Assembly (NCBI GenBank): GCA_000169995.1
Contig: AAZW01000002.1
Span: forward strand, 226,911-290,910
DNA length: 64,000 nt
Reading direction: 5' to 3'
Origin: Vibrionales bacterium SWAT-3
Lineage (GTDB): Bacteria; Pseudomonadota; Gammaproteobacteria; Enterobacterales; Vibrionaceae
In this document: positions 52,615 to 61,712 of the stretch, one piece after another
Numbering within the stretch: position 1 is the stretch's first letter
How the letters are laid out: every line of letters starts with the position of its first letter
Notes under the pieces: model-generated
Databases searched by the model: none
Seen by the model: the letters and a program-made list of their open reading frames with translations, nothing else
What the model was told of the DNA's origin: nothing
Position numbers and translations under genes: made by a program

Positions 52615-53962
52615 GGCTCTTCTCCGCTTAGATGAGTCTATAAACTAACAATAAAACCGCTAACACATTGATTTACAATCGCTTCCCACCTTATATATCA
52701 GTGTTGTAGTTTGTCGTTATTATCTTCCGCTCTATTTAACTTTAAAGGCCAATCCGTACAGTCTGTAACGCTTGAAGAAAGCTCTCATTCAGTACTCGTC
52801 AAGTGCAAGCGAGATAGACGCTGTAAAGTTGTTGATCCTGAGACTGGAGCTCCGCGCACCGTCGACCACTACGTTCACCGTCGCCTGTCGGATTTACCTG
52901 TCAGTGGTCGCCCTTGCGTTATAGAAATTGAATTGGCTCAGACAAGGGATAGGCTCGGCCGAAGGTTGATTGAAGAGGCTGATTTTGTTGATAAGGGGAG
53001 TCGTTATACAAAGAGGTTCTGTCACTTTATTAGTGGACTGTGCCGCTATATGAGCATCCACGCAGTGTCGAAGCATTTAGACATACGCTGGGAAACCGTG
53101 AAAAATATCGATAAAGCATTCCTTCTCTCTACCTTGCCTGCTTTAGAGCCTAAGAAGTTGACCAACCTTGTTCATATTGGCGTTGATGAAGTCGCCAGGG
53201 CTAAAGGCCATGATTATATGACCGTCGTTTATGATCTCGTTTCAGGACAACTTATTTGGGTTGACCATGGGCGGACTTCAAACGTACTCATCAACTTTTT
53301 TGAACAATTATCACCGCAAACGAGAGACGGCATCCAAGCGGTATCAATGGATATGGGGCAATCTTACCAATCAGCAGTGAGAAACGCTCTTCCGAATGCA
53401 GACATCGTTTTTGACCGGTTTCACGTTATGCAGAACTACTCTCTTCTGATAAGGAAAGAGCGTAATAAAGCGTTTAGGAAAGGAACACATGACGAGAAGA
53501 AAATGCTTAAAGGGACGCTATTTTTACTCCTCAAAAATGCGCCGAAATTAAGCGATAAGCAGTCAGATAGGCTAGATGATTTACTGGAAAGCAATAAGAC
53601 TCTTTGTACGATTTATATGCTCAAAGAGCAGCTTCAAGCCTTATGGGATGAACGTAATTTTGACTTGATGATCGCAGCGCTTGATGCGTGGTGCCAGCTT
53701 GCTAAAAAGACGAGGATCTTATCTCTCATCAACTTTGCAGACGCGCTTTGGGAGAGAAGAGTTGGGATCTGCAACTATGCAAAATATAAGCTGACGAATG
53801 CCCGAGTGGAAGCAGGGAATGTATCGATAGGTCTTCTTAGACGGAGAGCCCGAGGAGTAAGGGATACTGATTACTTTAAATTGAAGATTAGACAAACCTC
53901 AATCCTAGAAACTCACTCTACCATTTATCCGGAAATCAAGCTCATCTAAGCGGAGAAGAGCC
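52615..53962 (+). mobile_element. ISL3-family element, copy 4
   Basis: 1348 bp in plus orientation, flanked by AAGTAGC at 52608-52614 and 53963-53969, inside the MFS gene. It is the only copy lying in the chromosomal part right of tdh. Confidence 0.96.
52711..53949 (+). CDS. ISL3-family transposase, copy 4
   Basis: 412 residues, identical to the other three; DDE residues intact; TTG start. Confidence 0.93.
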   Translation: MSLLSSALFNFKGQSVQSVTLEESSHSVLVKCKRDRRCKVVDPETGAPRTVDHYVHRRLSDLPVSGRPCVIEIELAQTRDRLGRRLIEEADFVDKGSRYTKRFCHFISGLCRYMSIHAVSKHLDIRWETVKNIDKAFLLSTLPALEPKKLTNLVHIGVDEVARAKGHDYMTVVYDLVSGQLIWVDHGRTSNVLINFFEQLSPQTRDGIQAVSMDMGQSYQSAVRNALPNADIVFDRFHVMQNYSLLIRKERNKAFRKGTHDEKKMLKGTLFLLLKNAPKLSDKQSDRLDDLLESNKTLCTIYMLKEQLQALWDERNFDLMIAALDAWCQLAKKTRILSLINFADALWERRVGICNYAKYKLTNARVEAGNVSIGLLRRRARGVRDTDYFKLKIRQTSILETHSTIYPEIKLI

Positions 53963-54279
53963 AAGTAGCTTGTTCGGGCGAGTAACGTTCCAGTCAGAAC
54001 TGTCCATACTGAAAAGTTAAACCGTTTTATACGCTGCTTTTGAAACAAGCTTTGTGATCTATCCATAGATAACGCCTCTATAACCGACTGATTTAAATAT
54101 TATTATTCAGCCAGTATATAGAGTAAGTAGAATAGATACAGAGTATTCAATAAAGCTGTGTGAATTATGGCACCTTCGTACCTATTTCACATTAGCAGAT
54201 GCACACAGCCCAAATACCATCAACGAAGAGCTATCTAGAATTAAAGTAATAGAGCAGCCTCTAGTCAAAGATCAACGCA

Positions 54280-54984
54280 CTAGGCTGAGTAATGTTGCCC
54301 TTTGCGGTCAGACAATACCTTTCCGTCTTTGATCGTCACGATTCGCTTGGTTCGTTCCGCAAGAGAATTATCATGTGTCACGATAATCAATGTTCGCCCC
54401 TCTGCATGAAGACGATTAAACAAAGCCTCTATCTCTGCACCGGATTTTGAGTCCAATGCCCCCGTTGGTTCATCCGCTAAGATGATTTGCGGATCGTTAA
54501 CTAGGGCTCTCGCAATCGCCACTCTCTGTTTTTGACCACCAGAAAGCTGGTTTGGCTTGTGGTCGAGGCGATCTCCTAGTCCAACTTGCTCAAGCAGCTT
54601 CGCGGCGCGTTGGCGACGTTCTTTGGCCTTGATGCCAGAGTAAACCAACGGCAGTGCCACGTTATCCAACGCTGTCGCGTATTCCAACAAGTTAAAACTT
54701 TGGAAAACAAAGCCTATCTTTTGGTTGCGAATACCAGCAAGCTCATTCGGGCTTAAACTTGCGACGTTTTGACCACCCAATTGGTATTGCCCATCAGTCG
54801 GTTTATCTAAGCAGCCCAGCATGTTCATCAGGGTCGATTTACCCGAGCCTGACGGGCCAAGAATGGAAAGAAATTCACCTTGGTTGATGGTCAAATCGAC
54901 GCCGTCTAGCGCACGTACTTCCGCCTCTCCGCTTGAGTAGTATTTACAAATGTTGGTCAAATCAACAAGTGGCGTGTTCGACAT
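54280..54984 (-). CDS. ABC transporter ATPase, MacB/LolD type
   Basis: 234 residues from ATG 54984 (GGAGA upstream). Walker A GPSGSGKST near residue 44, Q-loop FVFQSFNLL, signature LSGGQKQR, Walker B IILADEPTGALDSK, H-loop VTHD. The DEPTGALD form marks the MacB/LolD subgroup, which drives mechanotransmission in tripartite exporters rather than moving substrate through the membrane itself. It is last in a five-gene operon, downstream of two permeases. Confidence 0.94.
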   Translation of the reverse strand: MSNTPLVDLTNICKYYSSGEAEVRALDGVDLTINQGEFLSILGPSGSGKSTLMNMLGCLDKPTDGQYQLGGQNVASLSPNELAGIRNQKIGFVFQSFNLLEYATALDNVALPLVYSGIKAKERRQRAAKLLEQVGLGDRLDHKPNQLSGGQKQRVAIARALVNDPQIILADEPTGALDSKSGAEIEALFNRLHAEGRTLIIVTHDNSLAERTKRIVTIKDGKVLSDRKGQHYSA

Positions 54985-55003
54985 CTTATCTCCAGAATTT
55001 TTG

Positions 55004-56287
55004 TTATTCACTTTGCAGCGCCTCCAATGGGCTCACTTTGGCAGCGCGGTTTGCAGGCAGCCATGCAGAGGCGACACCAATAAACACCAAGGTGGAAATC
55101 ACAATCGCAACAACGATCCAAGACAGCTCAGGGACCGGTTTCCCAAGGTGTTCATAGAAGGTGTTGCCTTCTAGGTTTATGGCGCTGATAGCCGATACAA
55201 GCGTGTAAGTCACACCTAGCCCCAGCACACCGCCGAGCATCATGGTCATCAGTGATTGCACTAGGTAGTGAAGACGAATGGCTGTGGGCGTGGCACCAAC
55301 TGCCATACGCACACCGATGTCTCGGGTGGAACGTTTTACGGTCGCGTACATGACATTCGCAATCCCTACGCCCGCTACGGCCAGCGTGACAAAGCCGATG
55401 ATGCCAAGAAAGCTTTGTAAGCCAATCAAGAACTGCTGCATACTTTTCTGTTTGAGGAACATGTCTTCCACTTGGACGACTTGCTCGTCACTCACACTGG
55501 CGCCGTGTTTACGAGCAATCACCTGACGAATGGTCTTTGCCAGTTTTTCACGATCAGCATGAGCTTGCGGCTCGACGTTGATGCCTCCGATATCGCCGTT
55601 AATATGAAAGCGTTGCCACGTGGCTAACGGCACGAAGCTGGCGTAGTTGATTTGGTCTCCCTGTTCGATTTCAGCACTGTTCTTCTTCAACACACCAATT
55701 ACGGTGAACTCTTCACTGCCAATCTTGACCTTTTCACCGACAGGATTGGTTTGCAGTGTCACGGGGGCAAACCAACTGAAGTCTTCATTAGGGTTAAACA
55801 AGTCCGCAGCCAGTGAATAGCCCAACACAACAACCTTACGCATCTCTTTTTGATCAAGTGGATTGAGCCAACGTCCGCCATCCATTGGGATTAAGTTGGT
55901 CATCGATGCGAAGTCTGTCGTAACGGCTAGTGGTTTTTGCCATATTCCTCGATCGCCGACTGTAATGCGCTCATCCCAAACGGCGGTTGGCGCAACGCTT
56001 TTCACCTCTGGCAGGGCTTTTATTACGTCGGGATCGTCGACTTTTAAAGTGAGAAACTTACCTTGGTGGAACACGCCATAATCGACGGTCGCCATGCCTC
56101 CGGTTAAGTAAATCAGGTTCCCGTTACCATCTTGCGCTGTTCTTAATACGCCTTGGCGAATGCCCTCGCCCACCGCCAGCATGGCAGCGATACATAGAGT
56201 CGCCCATGCAACGGCAAGAATAGTCAATCCCAAACGCAGCTTTTCTGCTGCCATTTCCTGAAAGATTTGTCTCATTGGTAGCAACAT
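55004..56287 (-). CDS. MacB-type ABC permease subunit 2
   Basis: 427 residues from ATG 56287 (GAGGGC upstream, 2 bp after the previous stop). One N-terminal helix (LTILAVAWATLCIAAMLAVG), a large periplasmic domain (~60-290), and three C-terminal helices with the FtsX motif ATVKRSTRDIGVRMAVGATP. It pairs with the next-upstream permease as a heterodimer on one ATPase. Confidence 0.92.
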   Translation of the reverse strand: MLLPMRQIFQEMAAEKLRLGLTILAVAWATLCIAAMLAVGEGIRQGVLRTAQDGNGNLIYLTGGMATVDYGVFHQGKFLTLKVDDPDVIKALPEVKSVAPTAVWDERITVGDRGIWQKPLAVTTDFASMTNLIPMDGGRWLNPLDQKEMRKVVVLGYSLAADLFNPNEDFSWFAPVTLQTNPVGEKVKIGSEEFTVIGVLKKNSAEIEQGDQINYASFVPLATWQRFHINGDIGGINVEPQAHADREKLAKTIRQVIARKHGASVSDEQVVQVEDMFLKQKSMQQFLIGLQSFLGIIGFVTLAVAGVGIANVMYATVKRSTRDIGVRMAVGATPTAIRLHYLVQSLMTMMLGGVLGLGVTYTLVSAISAINLEGNTFYEHLGKPVPELSWIVVAIVISTLVFIGVASAWLPANRAAKVSPLEALQSE

Positions 56288-56289
56288 AT

Positions 56290-57534
56290 TTACGCCCTCG
56301 CACTTAATGCTATTACGGGGGTGAGACGCGATGCTCGCCTTGCCGGAAAGTAAGACGCCAGCAGCGCCAGAACGAGAGTCACCAATAATGACCAAGTAAT
56401 GGAATCTGGCGTAATCACAGGAAAACCTAACCAATCTGGTAAATGCATAGACCCGAGCAGTGCGACCACCAAGTAAGCCACCATTAAGCCAAGTGCGGTA
56501 CCAACGGCCACCAATAACAATCCTTCAAGGATGAACTGGCTGAGTATGGATTTTTGTGTCGCGCCAATAGCCAAACGTACACCGATTTCTCGCGTTCGCT
56601 CTGTTACAGAGAGGAACATGATGTTCGCAACGCCAAGCGCACCAACGGCCATGGTCATTGCGCCGCTTGCACCCAGGAAGATTTGAATGCCGCGGAAAAT
56701 ACCCGTGATTACCGCCGCGCCCTCGCTAAAGTCTGGCAAGTTAATCGCTTCTTTGTCGGTCGGGTCAAAGTGCAATTGTTTGGCATAAAAGTTAACGATG
56801 GCTTGTCGGAATGCGTTGCCATCCATACCGTCGACAGGCTTGAGTAGCAGCATCCAAGGCTTGGTATCCCACAAATCAAGGTACGTAGTATGAGGGATGA
56901 AAACTCTGCGACTGTCACCAAATGAAATGCCCGCATCTTCGTCTTTCATAATGCCGATCACCAAAAATGGAATGCCATTGACTTTGGTGGTTTGCCCGAC
57001 ATGAATTCCCCCCATCCTGGCGACTTGATCCCCCAAAATCGCAACGCGGGTGTGGTTGGCAATATCACTGGGTGAAAGGTTACGCGAACCTTGCTCTAAC
57101 TTACGTTGAATCAACGAGAAATAATGGGAGTCAATACCACTGACGAAGCTCGTCAGGGTCTGCCCTTTTTCATTGGTGACGTTCGCATCCCACTTGGCAT
57201 AAACACTGGATGCTTGTTTCACAAGACCCGATTGTTCGATCATATCGACCTTATCCTGCGGAATCTGGATCTGGCGTCTCAGGGGTAAGCCATGCCAAGG
57301 TTTGCTGGTGCTCGACGGAAAGGCGACTTGCACATTGTTGACCATAAATGACAACTGCTGAGTTTGATGGCGATAAAAACTTTCACCCAATGCAATCAAC
57401 ACCACAACTGAAATTACCCCCCAAGCAATAGCCACGATGGCCAGCATGCTCTTCACGCGATGCGCCAGCAGTGTTTGCCATGTTTGCTGCAATACGGTCT
57501 GCTGTAATAAAGTTTGCTGCAATAGACGGATCAT
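56290..57534 (-). CDS. MacB-type ABC permease subunit 1
   Basis: 414 residues with the same MacB/FtsX layout: helix at ~30-50 (LAIVAIAWGVISVVVLIALG), periplasmic domain, and three helices after SVTERTREIGVRLAIGATQ. The first residues are a Gln-Thr-Leu repeat (LLQQTLLQQTVLQQTW). Its ATG overlaps the stop of the outer-membrane protein gene (ATGA), showing coupled translation. Confidence 0.92.
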   Translation of the reverse strand: MIRLLQQTLLQQTVLQQTWQTLLAHRVKSMLAIVAIAWGVISVVVLIALGESFYRHQTQQLSFMVNNVQVAFPSSTSKPWHGLPLRRQIQIPQDKVDMIEQSGLVKQASSVYAKWDANVTNEKGQTLTSFVSGIDSHYFSLIQRKLEQGSRNLSPSDIANHTRVAILGDQVARMGGIHVGQTTKVNGIPFLVIGIMKDEDAGISFGDSRRVFIPHTTYLDLWDTKPWMLLLKPVDGMDGNAFRQAIVNFYAKQLHFDPTDKEAINLPDFSEGAAVITGIFRGIQIFLGASGAMTMAVGALGVANIMFLSVTERTREIGVRLAIGATQKSILSQFILEGLLLVAVGTALGLMVAYLVVALLGSMHLPDWLGFPVITPDSITWSLLVTLVLALLASYFPARRASRLTPVIALSARA

Positions 57535-58802
57535 GAATTAAATGCTCGGGAGATCAGTACCATGGTATCGTCATCTAACTTACCTGCAGTTTGCAACAAG
57601 CCGATACGCTGACGCCAGTAGTTGTACAGGTTGTTTTGCAGGCTGTTTTTCGCTTCAAACAAGCTGTTGTGCGCACTGATCACTTCCGAGACTTCTAACA
57701 AGCCGGCATCGTAAAGTTTCTCTTTGCTGCGCAGTACTTTCTCACGAGAAGTAACCAATTCGTCCGCCATCAAAACTTGGTTCCAGTTGATGTCGACTTG
57801 AGTAAACTGCTGGATCACGCGCTTTTGAATATCGATTTCCACTCGACGTAGATCTTGCTTTGCACTTAGGGTATTGAGTGACGCCTCATCGACTCTGGCT
57901 CGTGTTGCGCCGTTCAAATCAATGGGCACACTGAGTGTAATGCCTGCATTGAACTCGCCGTCTTTACGTCGGTCATCATCGTTGTAACCAACATTCCCTT
58001 TTAACGTTGGGTAATACCCACCTTGGGCAGAATCTTTTGCAAACTCACTGGCTTTCACGTTTTGCGCGGCCACTAAAAGTTCTGGACTGCTGTCCTTCGC
58101 GAGCTTTAACCATTGCTCTTGAGAGTCCACCAGCAAGGGTGGTTGAACAAGGGAATCAGTACGAATTTGATCGACGTTTTGCGGGATTTGATTGATCAAC
58201 GCAGCCAGTTCGGCTCGCTTCACTTCTAAGTCAGAACGCGCATTCAAGATACCGGCTCTGTCCGCAACTTGTGTTGCTCGAATCTCTTCGACATCCACCG
58301 ATTTCACTTTACCCGCGAGATAACGCTTCTCGATGATCTTCAGCAGTTTGTTGCCTTCTTCCAACTTGGATTGCGCCAACTGCAAATCACCTTGTGCACT
58401 CGCGACATCCAAATACGATGAAAGCAATCTTTGTGCTAATTCATTATGTGATTGAGCCAGTTCAAGCTGAGCTTTGATGTAGTTGGCATTCGCTTGGTCT
58501 AGATCCGACCACAAGCTGCTGTCCCAAATGGTTTGAGAAAGCGATGCCCCATAACTATTGGTATTGTCGGCAGATTCGCTCCAATTCGCTGATGCTGTCG
58601 CACTCAAACCGGGTAAGAGTGAACTACGGCTTGCATCGACACCCACTTCACCAAGTTGAACACCAATTTTGGCTTTCTCGTAATTTGGATCACTTTGCTT
58701 TGCCTGTTGCCACGCTTGTTCAATCGAAATTGCATAGCTTGGTATGCTGAGTGTTGCCGCTAATATCGCAACACCAATTTTAGATAAGTGCAGCTTAGCC
58801 AT
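57531..58802 (-). CDS. TolC-like outer-membrane efflux protein
   Basis: 423 residues with a signal peptide (IGVAILAATLSIPSYA). Two repeated helical halves typical of outer-membrane factors: LAQRLLSSYLDVASAQGDL and IQKRVIQQFTQVDINW, with KEKLYDAGLLEVSEVI in the second half. It should form the trimeric outer-membrane tunnel for the adaptor and ABC subunits of the operon. It overlaps the adaptor gene by 8 bp. Confidence 0.92.
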   Translation of the reverse strand: MAKLHLSKIGVAILAATLSIPSYAISIEQAWQQAKQSDPNYEKAKIGVQLGEVGVDASRSSLLPGLSATASANWSESADNTNSYGASLSQTIWDSSLWSDLDQANANYIKAQLELAQSHNELAQRLLSSYLDVASAQGDLQLAQSKLEEGNKLLKIIEKRYLAGKVKSVDVEEIRATQVADRAGILNARSDLEVKRAELAALINQIPQNVDQIRTDSLVQPPLLVDSQEQWLKLAKDSSPELLVAAQNVKASEFAKDSAQGGYYPTLKGNVGYNDDDRRKDGEFNAGITLSVPIDLNGATRARVDEASLNTLSAKQDLRRVEIDIQKRVIQQFTQVDINWNQVLMADELVTSREKVLRSKEKLYDAGLLEVSEVISAHNSLFEAKNSLQNNLYNYWRQRIGLLQTAGKLDDDTMVLISRAFNS

Positions 58803-59931
58803 GTGCGGCTCCCATCATCATGCTGTTATCGATGATTTCTTCGTCTAGCTTAACGCCATCCAATACTTCTACGTTGATGCCATCCGACAAACCAAGCTTC
58901 ACTTTTTGTTTGTGGAAGCCTTGCTCTGAGCTATCTGGAATCAATACGTTTGGTGTATCGCCATCAAATTTCAGTGCTCGCTCTGGCAAGGTTAAGACGT
59001 TCTCAGATTTCTTCAGTGTGATTTGTGCAGTAGATGAGAAGCCCGAACGCAGCAAGATCTCTTTCGGGATCTTCAGTTCACCCACTTCCACTTCAAATCC
59101 GTTATCAAAGCTTTTTGCCGTCGCGTTACCTTCTGGCGAGTTAAGGTTCTCTGATTGGATCGCGACTTTGGTTAACACACCGGAAATTTCCATATCAGGA
59201 TAAGGCGCAACGGTAAGTAATACAGGCATACCCGGAGAAAGCTGCGCGGCATCATGCTCACTGACGCTGCCTTTGAAGATCAGACTGTTCATGTCCGCCA
59301 GAGACATCATTTCTGTCGCGGCTTGGCTAGATTCAGTTGAGATGATTGGCTCACCGACTTCGACTTTGCGGTTTAATACTGTGCCATCAATTGGTGCATA
59401 AATGGTTGAGGTTAAACGAGCGTCACCAATGGAAGCTTCCCCACTGCGGATCAGTTCTAGATTCTGGCGCTTTTGCAGTACGTTCGCTTGAGCCGATTTC
59501 ACGGTTGAACGCGCACTAACGTATTCATCGTAGTTCTTTGGAATGATGTCTTGCTTCACCAAGCTTTCAAGGTTAGTCAGCTTTTGTTTAGCAGACTCTA
59601 AGTCGGCTTCGCTGCGCATGAGATCTGTCGATGCATCGGTTAGTGCTTGCGGCGTCGGGTTCGGACGAACCTTAATCAATGCTTGGCCTTGCTTGACCTT
59701 CTCACCGACCAGCACGTACATCTCGCCCACTATACCATCGATTTGCGACTTAATAGACACTGAGTGCGCAGGAACAATATTGCCGACCGCTACCGCTTGT
59801 TTTTCAATGGTTCCCTTTTCCACCACCAGCGTTGGAAACGTCTCTGGTTGAGTGGAAGATTGCAGATAAAAATATGCACCGCCGCCAAGCAATGCAACGC
59901 TTACAGCAGAAACAAGCCAAATTTTTGCCAT
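58795..59931 (-). CDS. HlyD/MacA-type periplasmic adaptor
   Basis: 378 residues. An N-terminal signal-anchor (WLVSAVSVALLGGGAYFYL) is followed by a lipoyl half (AVGNIVPAHSVSIKSQ), a coiled-coil hairpin (~95-155), the second lipoyl half (STIYAPIDGTVLNRKVEVGE), and beta-barrel domains. It is the first gene of the operon and links the MacB-like inner pump to the TolC-like tunnel. Likely cargo: small molecules or peptides; it cannot be named. Confidence 0.92.
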   Translation of the reverse strand: MAKIWLVSAVSVALLGGGAYFYLQSSTQPETFPTLVVEKGTIEKQAVAVGNIVPAHSVSIKSQIDGIVGEMYVLVGEKVKQGQALIKVRPNPTPQALTDASTDLMRSEADLESAKQKLTNLESLVKQDIIPKNYDEYVSARSTVKSAQANVLQKRQNLELIRSGEASIGDARLTSTIYAPIDGTVLNRKVEVGEPIISTESSQAATEMMSLADMNSLIFKGSVSEHDAAQLSPGMPVLLTVAPYPDMEISGVLTKVAIQSENLNSPEGNATAKSFDNGFEVEVGELKIPKEILLRSGFSSTAQITLKKSENVLTLPERALKFDGDTPNVLIPDSSEQGFHKQKVKLGLSDGINVEVLDGVKLDEEIIDNSMMMGAAHG

Positions 59932-60287
59932 TATTGATACCGATTATTTTTGTGTTGTCTTGTGACAATCTTATGAACATAAAGTTCTTGAATAATATCG
60001 GCTTTAATGTCGCGAGTTTGTAATACTTTGTATGGCTATGTCAGGTGCTATTGACAGTAAATTAGATGGACAATCCACTAAGTCGCATGATTCTAAATGT
60101 TGTCGGGCGTTGGGTAATTTGCTCAAATGCCTTGAGCAGAAGAAGAGACTAATCGGTAATTAAACAATCGATGATTAAACGTCATCACGACTCATTTTAC
60201 TTTTGCCAATTAATGAAACTGATTCACAAATTAAGTTGAATCACTCACAATAACCATTACGCTCACCGCTGACTCTTATGGATACTT
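59932..60287. promoter_or_regulatory. Divergent control region exporter / LysR
   Basis: 356 bp between the exporter operon and a LysR gene. LysR regulators commonly act on the divergent neighbour, so the exporter could be its target, although the co-transcribed VOC gene is an alternative. No T-N11-A operator was singled out. Confidence 0.45.
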
Positions 60288-61220
60288 ATGGTCAACCCCA
60301 AACTCATCGCCCTACTTCCCGATCTTGCCTCATTTATCCTAGTGGTAAACGAAGGCAGTTTTACTGCGGCAGCCAAGCAATTAGGGGTAACGCCTTCCGC
60401 ACTCAGTAAGCTCATTACGCGTTTAGAGAAAGCACTGTCAGTAAAGCTATTTGAGCGAACTACTCGTACGCTTATTATCACTCAGGCAGGTCAGTTGGTT
60501 TACGATCAGAGCGTTGTCATGATTAACGCAGCACAGCAAGCGGTTGAATTATCGACGTCGGATCATACCGAGCCTTCTGGCTCACTCACGGTGGCTGCGC
60601 CAGAAGCGTTTTTAAACTCTGTACTTCAACCTTTTGTGGTGCCATTTCTTAATCAGTACCCAGAGATCCAACTTAAGTTACGCGCTGCTGATGGTGATAT
60701 CGACATACTACGCCAAGGCATCGATATTGCGTTTCGACTCACCGATAAGCCAGATGAGAGCTTAGTGCTTAAAGAGTTAGGCAAGACTAACTTAGTACTG
60801 TGTGCGAGTCCTGATTATTTGAGTCACAAAGGCACACCCTCCCATCCAACCGACCTGAGTCAGCATGATTGTCTGTACCTAGCAGAAACAGACAAAGACC
60901 ACATTTGGGACTTTCTCAAAGACGATGAGTTTCACACCGTCTCCGTCAGTGGTCGATACGCAGTAAACCACTCTCAAATGCGACTTAAAGGCGTGAAAGA
61001 AGGTTTGGGGATTGGCATCTTCCATGACTTCGTGATTCAAGACGCATTAGCAGAAGGCAGTGTTGTTCAAGTATTAAATGACTGGACCATCAAGAGTAAC
61101 TATCACGGCGCCATCGCGATGCAGTTCGCACAAACCAAGTATATGCCCGCTCGCCTACGCGTGTTCATTGACTACGCGATGGAACACTTGGGTGAAAAGT
61201 TGGCAGGAGAAATAAACTGA
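60288..61220 (+). CDS. LysR-family transcriptional regulator
   Basis: 310 residues. Helix-turn-helix at ~15-60 (FTAAAKQLGVTPSALSKLITRLEKAL; KLFERTTRTL) and the periplasmic-binding-like effector domain (~95-300; GSLTVAAPEAFL; DIDILRQGIDIAFRL) of the CrgA-like LysR subgroup. Its stop overlaps the start of the VOC gene (TGATG), so the two are co-translated. Confidence 0.93.
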   Translation: MVNPKLIALLPDLASFILVVNEGSFTAAAKQLGVTPSALSKLITRLEKALSVKLFERTTRTLIITQAGQLVYDQSVVMINAAQQAVELSTSDHTEPSGSLTVAAPEAFLNSVLQPFVVPFLNQYPEIQLKLRAADGDIDILRQGIDIAFRLTDKPDESLVLKELGKTNLVLCASPDYLSHKGTPSHPTDLSQHDCLYLAETDKDHIWDFLKDDEFHTVSVSGRYAVNHSQMRLKGVKEGLGIGIFHDFVIQDALAEGSVVQVLNDWTIKSNYHGAIAMQFAQTKYMPARLRVFIDYAMEHLGEKLAGEIN

Positions 61221-61603
61221 TGCTAAAAGGAATCCACCACGCCGCCATTATTTGTTCAGACTACAAAGCCTCAAAACGCTTTTACACTGAGATTTTAAAG
61301 CTAGAAATTATTGCAGAGAATTACCGAGCGGCGCGCCAATCTTACAAACTTGACCTAGCACTCCCTAATGGTGCTCAAATCGAGTTGTTTGGTTTCCCTG
61401 ATGCACCTGAAAGACCGAGCTTTCCAGAAGCTCAAGGACTGAGGCATTTAGCCTTTTGCGTTGATGACGTTCAACAAGTAAAAAGTTATTTAGAAGGATA
61501 TGGAATCGACGTCGAACCGATTCGAGTAGATGAATTTACGGGGAAGTCTTTTACGTTTTTCGCAGACCCAGACGGCCTGCCGCTAGAGCTCTATGAAATA
61601 TAG
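61220..61603 (+). CDS. VOC-family protein, GloA2/YaeR-like
   Basis: 127 residues, a single glyoxalase-fold protein: GIHHAAIICSDYKASKRFY at the start and GKSFTFFADPDGLPLELYEI at the end supply the usual metal ligands (His6-7 region, Glu near the end). Family members may act on methylglyoxal-like adducts or other metal-dependent reactions; substrate unproven. It is coupled to the LysR gene. Confidence 0.87.
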   Translation: MLKGIHHAAIICSDYKASKRFYTEILKLEIIAENYRAARQSYKLDLALPNGAQIELFGFPDAPERPSFPEAQGLRHLAFCVDDVQQVKSYLEGYGIDVEPIRVDEFTGKSFTFFADPDGLPLELYEI

Positions 61604-61668
61604 AGCTTTATCAAATATAGGGGGTATCAAGTCTAAATCTTCCTGTTCATTCAACTTCCCACCAGAAT

Positions 61669-61705
61669 AAAAACGGACCTTCTCAAGCCAAGAAAGTCCG
61701 TTTTT
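61669..61705. terminator. Bidirectional terminator VOC / PepSY
   Basis: AAAAACGGAC...GTCCGTTTTT stem with an inner CTTCT/AGAAA continuation; serves convergent genes on both sides. Confidence 0.88.
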
Positions 61706-61712
61706 GGTTCAA

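Larger units (their letters stand above)
51467..54066 (-). pseudogene. MFS transporter broken by ISL3 copy 4
   Basis: The 5' part (54066-53963) encodes DRSQSLFQKQRIKRF and LTGTLLARTSYF; the 3' part (52607-51467) continues MAWPFLIVFLYEDYGA in the same frame once the IS and one 7-bp repeat are removed. The whole would be a ~414-residue 12-helix transporter with the loop motif GYLSDKLGRKWV. The fragment right of the IS starts with an in-frame ATG but lacks the beginning of helix 1 and a ribosome site. Substrate unknown; drug or metabolite exporters are typical. Confidence 0.88.
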
